The notes beneath the pieces are model-generated. The model worked only from the letters and a program-made list of their open reading frames with translations, had not been told where the DNA came from and searched no databases. Of a stretch of 20,993 bases of DNA, positions 20,042 to 20,993 are shown one piece after another. Positions within the stretch are counted from its first letter, which is position 1, and the number at the start of each line of letters is the position of its first letter. Both the position numbers and the translations under genes were made by a program. Location of the stretch: the IMG/VR virus record IMGVR_UViG_3300025941_000513, positions 1-20,993 of that record; one strand, 5' to 3'. The stretch is from a virus.

Positions 20042-20047
20042 CGAGAT
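20032..20047. promoter_or_regulatory. inverted repeat ATCTCGT-CA-ACGAGAT (possible operator)
   Basis: Perfect 7-bp arms with a 2-nt centre overlap the -35 of the operon promoter. A single half-site (ACGAGAT) also occurs at 984-990 and at 13715-13721, in both cases next to promoter elements. No repressor gene is identified. Confidence 0.4.
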
Positions 20048-20053
20048 TTCACG

Positions 20054-20092
20054 AAAAAAGTGGTGGCGGGAAGTTAAGCCCACCACCACTTT
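20054..20092 (-). terminator. rho-independent terminator of the 20508-20104 gene
   Basis: On the - strand a 14-bp stem (20092-20079 with 20070-20057, one G-U) with an 8-nt loop runs directly into TTTTTT. It begins 12 nt after the stop at 20104 and isolates this gene from the ABC operon. Confidence 0.85.
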
Positions 20093-20103
20093 CCATGTTA
20101 ACG

Positions 20104-20508
20104 CTAAGTAGCCGACCGTTTTTTGCTTTGGATCGCGTCCGTTCGACGCTTTTGCAGCAAGGAAAGCCGCTTCTTGGACTTTCGTGCGACAAATTGATCC
20201 CGATCCAGCCGAACCCCGGACGCATCGTATGTTTCGCGCCAGCCGAGGAAATAGCCCGCCTTGTTACGTTTGACCGCCCAGCAATAGGCAACGATCAGGC
20301 GCGGCGTGCGAACTTTGCCCCACCAACGGTATCGTCCCGGCCATGATTTACCATCGGCCCGATTTTTTACGAGAGATTTGCGCTTCTCTTCTGCCTTGAA
20401 CGTTGCCGGGTCGTCGAGGGCAGCCTTCGCCTGATCGTAGGTTAGGGTGCCCTTCATCAGGCGCATCGTAATGTCCTTGGTGTGCTTGGACTGCTTTTCC
20501 GTAGTCAT
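20104..20508 (-). CDS. basic hypothetical protein, 134 aa
   Basis: The monocistronic gene has its own extended -10 promoter and terminator. AAAGGG lies about nine bases before the ATG at 20508. The protein is Lys/Arg-rich, with an N-terminal helix (KHTKDITMRLMKGTLTYDQA). A middle segment has many aromatics (SWPGRYRWWGKVRTPRLIVA, YCWAVKRNKAGYFLGWRETY). The tail is strongly basic (ARKSKKRLSLLQKRR, ending SKKRSAT). It could bind nucleic acid, judging only by composition. No family is recognised. Confidence 0.65.
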   Translation of the reverse strand: MTTEKQSKHTKDITMRLMKGTLTYDQAKAALDDPATFKAEEKRKSLVKNRADGKSWPGRYRWWGKVRTPRLIVAYCWAVKRNKAGYFLGWRETYDASGVRLDRDQFVARKSKKRLSLLQKRRTDAIQSKKRSAT

Positions 20509-20694
20509 TGTGCATACCCTTTATGTGTCAAAGACCGGGTGTGAAGGTTTCTCCACGCCATGTAACTATTATAGCACACTACGGAAAAGTCGCCAGCACT
20601 ATGTTATTGTCACAATCTACTTTGTTATTTGAAAACAACTAGATCAACGGTATGCATATACTATGGTTTGCCTCACCTATACTTCAGTATACTG
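20509..20694. other. AT-rich intergenic region with short repeats
   Basis: This 186-nt stretch is far more AT-rich than the rest of the window. It contains three TATACT hexamers on + (20657-20662, 20678-20683, 20688-20693), the palindromes TATGCATA (20651-20658) and CAGTATACTG (20685-20694), and a direct repeat AGATCAAC (20641-20648 and 20697-20704). The - strand promoter for 20508 lies in it. No gene is evident. Confidence 0.6.
20568..20576 (-). promoter_or_regulatory. extended -10 promoter for the 20508-20104 gene
   Basis: The - strand reads TGC-TATAAT (20576-20568), a perfect -10 hexamer with the TGn extension, about 60 nt upstream of the ATG. No consensus -35 is seen, as is common for extended -10 promoters. 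Confidence 0.55.
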
Positions 20695-20976
20695 TCAGAT
20701 CAACAGTCTTGCGAGCATAGCATCATGTAGGCTCGCAAACCCGAAGAAGGCATGACGAGAGACACCGATACTGGACCAGTGTTCAAATTTCAGTTTCCTG
20801 AATTCCATCTCATCCACGAGACGCTCTTGCGCGGCGAGCCCGCCCATCTCGATCCCGAAAACATGGGGCATCCCAATGGCGCCGAAATCGTATCGACACG
20901 TTTCCAAGAGGGCGGGATAGTCGGGGACTTCCGGCGGGTGGAAAAAGGTGAGCAGCACCCTCCCCGTCCCGCTCAT
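20695..20976 (-). CDS. probable divergent D-A-x-x-F-K family member, 93 aa or longer
   Basis: The ORF ends at 20695 and its first ATG is at 20976, but the frame stays open to the window edge, so the true start may be upstream. The end SRHAFFGFASLHDAMLARLL fits the family: hydrophobic strand, x-S-L-x-D-A-x-x-x-R-L. Compare FICFKSLADATLFKM at 6809-7111. Here F-K is replaced by A-R, so it is the most divergent member. The rest (VLLTFFHPPEVPDY, DEMEFRKLKFEHWSS) is alpha/beta-like. Function unknown. Confidence 0.55.
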   Translation of the reverse strand: MSGTGRVLLTFFHPPEVPDYPALLETCRYDFGAIGMPHVFGIEMGGLAAQERLVDEMEFRKLKFEHWSSIGVSRHAFFGFASLHDAMLARLLI

Positions 20977-20993
20977 GATTTGCAGGCGATTGT

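Noticed and set aside
20447-20632. A 61-codon + strand ORF with hydrophobic content
   Set aside because: It overlaps the start and promoter of the - strand gene, lacks a ribosome site and ends in AT-rich intergenic DNA.

Overview
This window is best read as part of a large, GC-rich tailed-phage genome, probably a T4-superfamily or jumbo myovirus of a GC-rich proteobacterium. The reasons are: dense packing with 1-4 nt stop/start overlaps, many small hypothetical genes, a T4-type dNMP kinase, phage-type ADP-ribosyltransferases, a recognisable piece of the T4-family major capsid protein (gp23) signature inside an accessory gene, and no ribosomal or cellular housekeeping block apart from an arginyl-tRNA synthetase. 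Host and genome size are inference. No tRNA, rRNA, CRISPR array, insertion sequence or attachment site was seen.

Region 1 (1-7685, + strand) is a tightly coupled block of nucleotide, cofactor and RNA metabolism genes. It holds a calcineurin-like phosphoesterase, a type-2 peptidyl-tRNA hydrolase with an extra N-terminal domain, a CoaB-like/class II aldolase-like fusion, a nucleoside 2-deoxyribosyltransferase-like protein, a dNMP kinase, a Thr1 Ntn-hydrolase (HslV/proteasome-beta fold) and a SLOG/YspA-like protein. Three mini membrane or Trp-rich proteins lie among them, together with members of a dispersed paralogous family marked by a C-terminal D-A-x-x-F-K-M/L motif. Candidate sigma70-type promoters lie in the few gaps (about 122-150, 967-995, 4951-4980).

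Region 2 (7608-14397, mixed strands) holds small hypothetical genes, a small orphan P-loop protein, a complete arginyl-tRNA synthetase and three ADP-ribosyltransferase (ART)-like proteins. All three ART genes have the same 5' arrangement, CTAAATA-N4-ATG. This resembles a T4-type late promoter placed so that the transcript would begin at or next to the AUG. Their N-termini (MREFINLLE, MRELMLMVE, MRWTEIFEA) resemble T4 Alt/internal-protein capsid-targeting peptides. I infer that they are late-expressed effectors packaged in the head and injected.

Region 3 (14455-19961, - strand) is a five-gene operon resembling an ABC importer joined to an envelope-anchored assembly. Its products are a coiled-coil protein, a two-TM coiled-coil membrane protein, a membrane-anchored periplasmic binding protein fused to an OmpA-type peptidoglycan-binding domain, a NitT/TauT-like permease and an ABC ATPase. 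Strong hairpins separate some cistrons and a terminator-like hairpin closes the operon. An inverted repeat overlaps the -35 of its candidate promoter. Region 4 (20054-20993) holds a basic hypothetical gene with its own promoter and terminator, an AT-rich intergenic stretch, and another member of the D-A-x-x-F-K family.

The most notable items are the ART trio with its shared leaderless-late-promoter-like starts, the OmpA/ABC/coiled-coil operon, the chimeric gene carrying a gp23 signature fragment, and the dispersed paralogous family.
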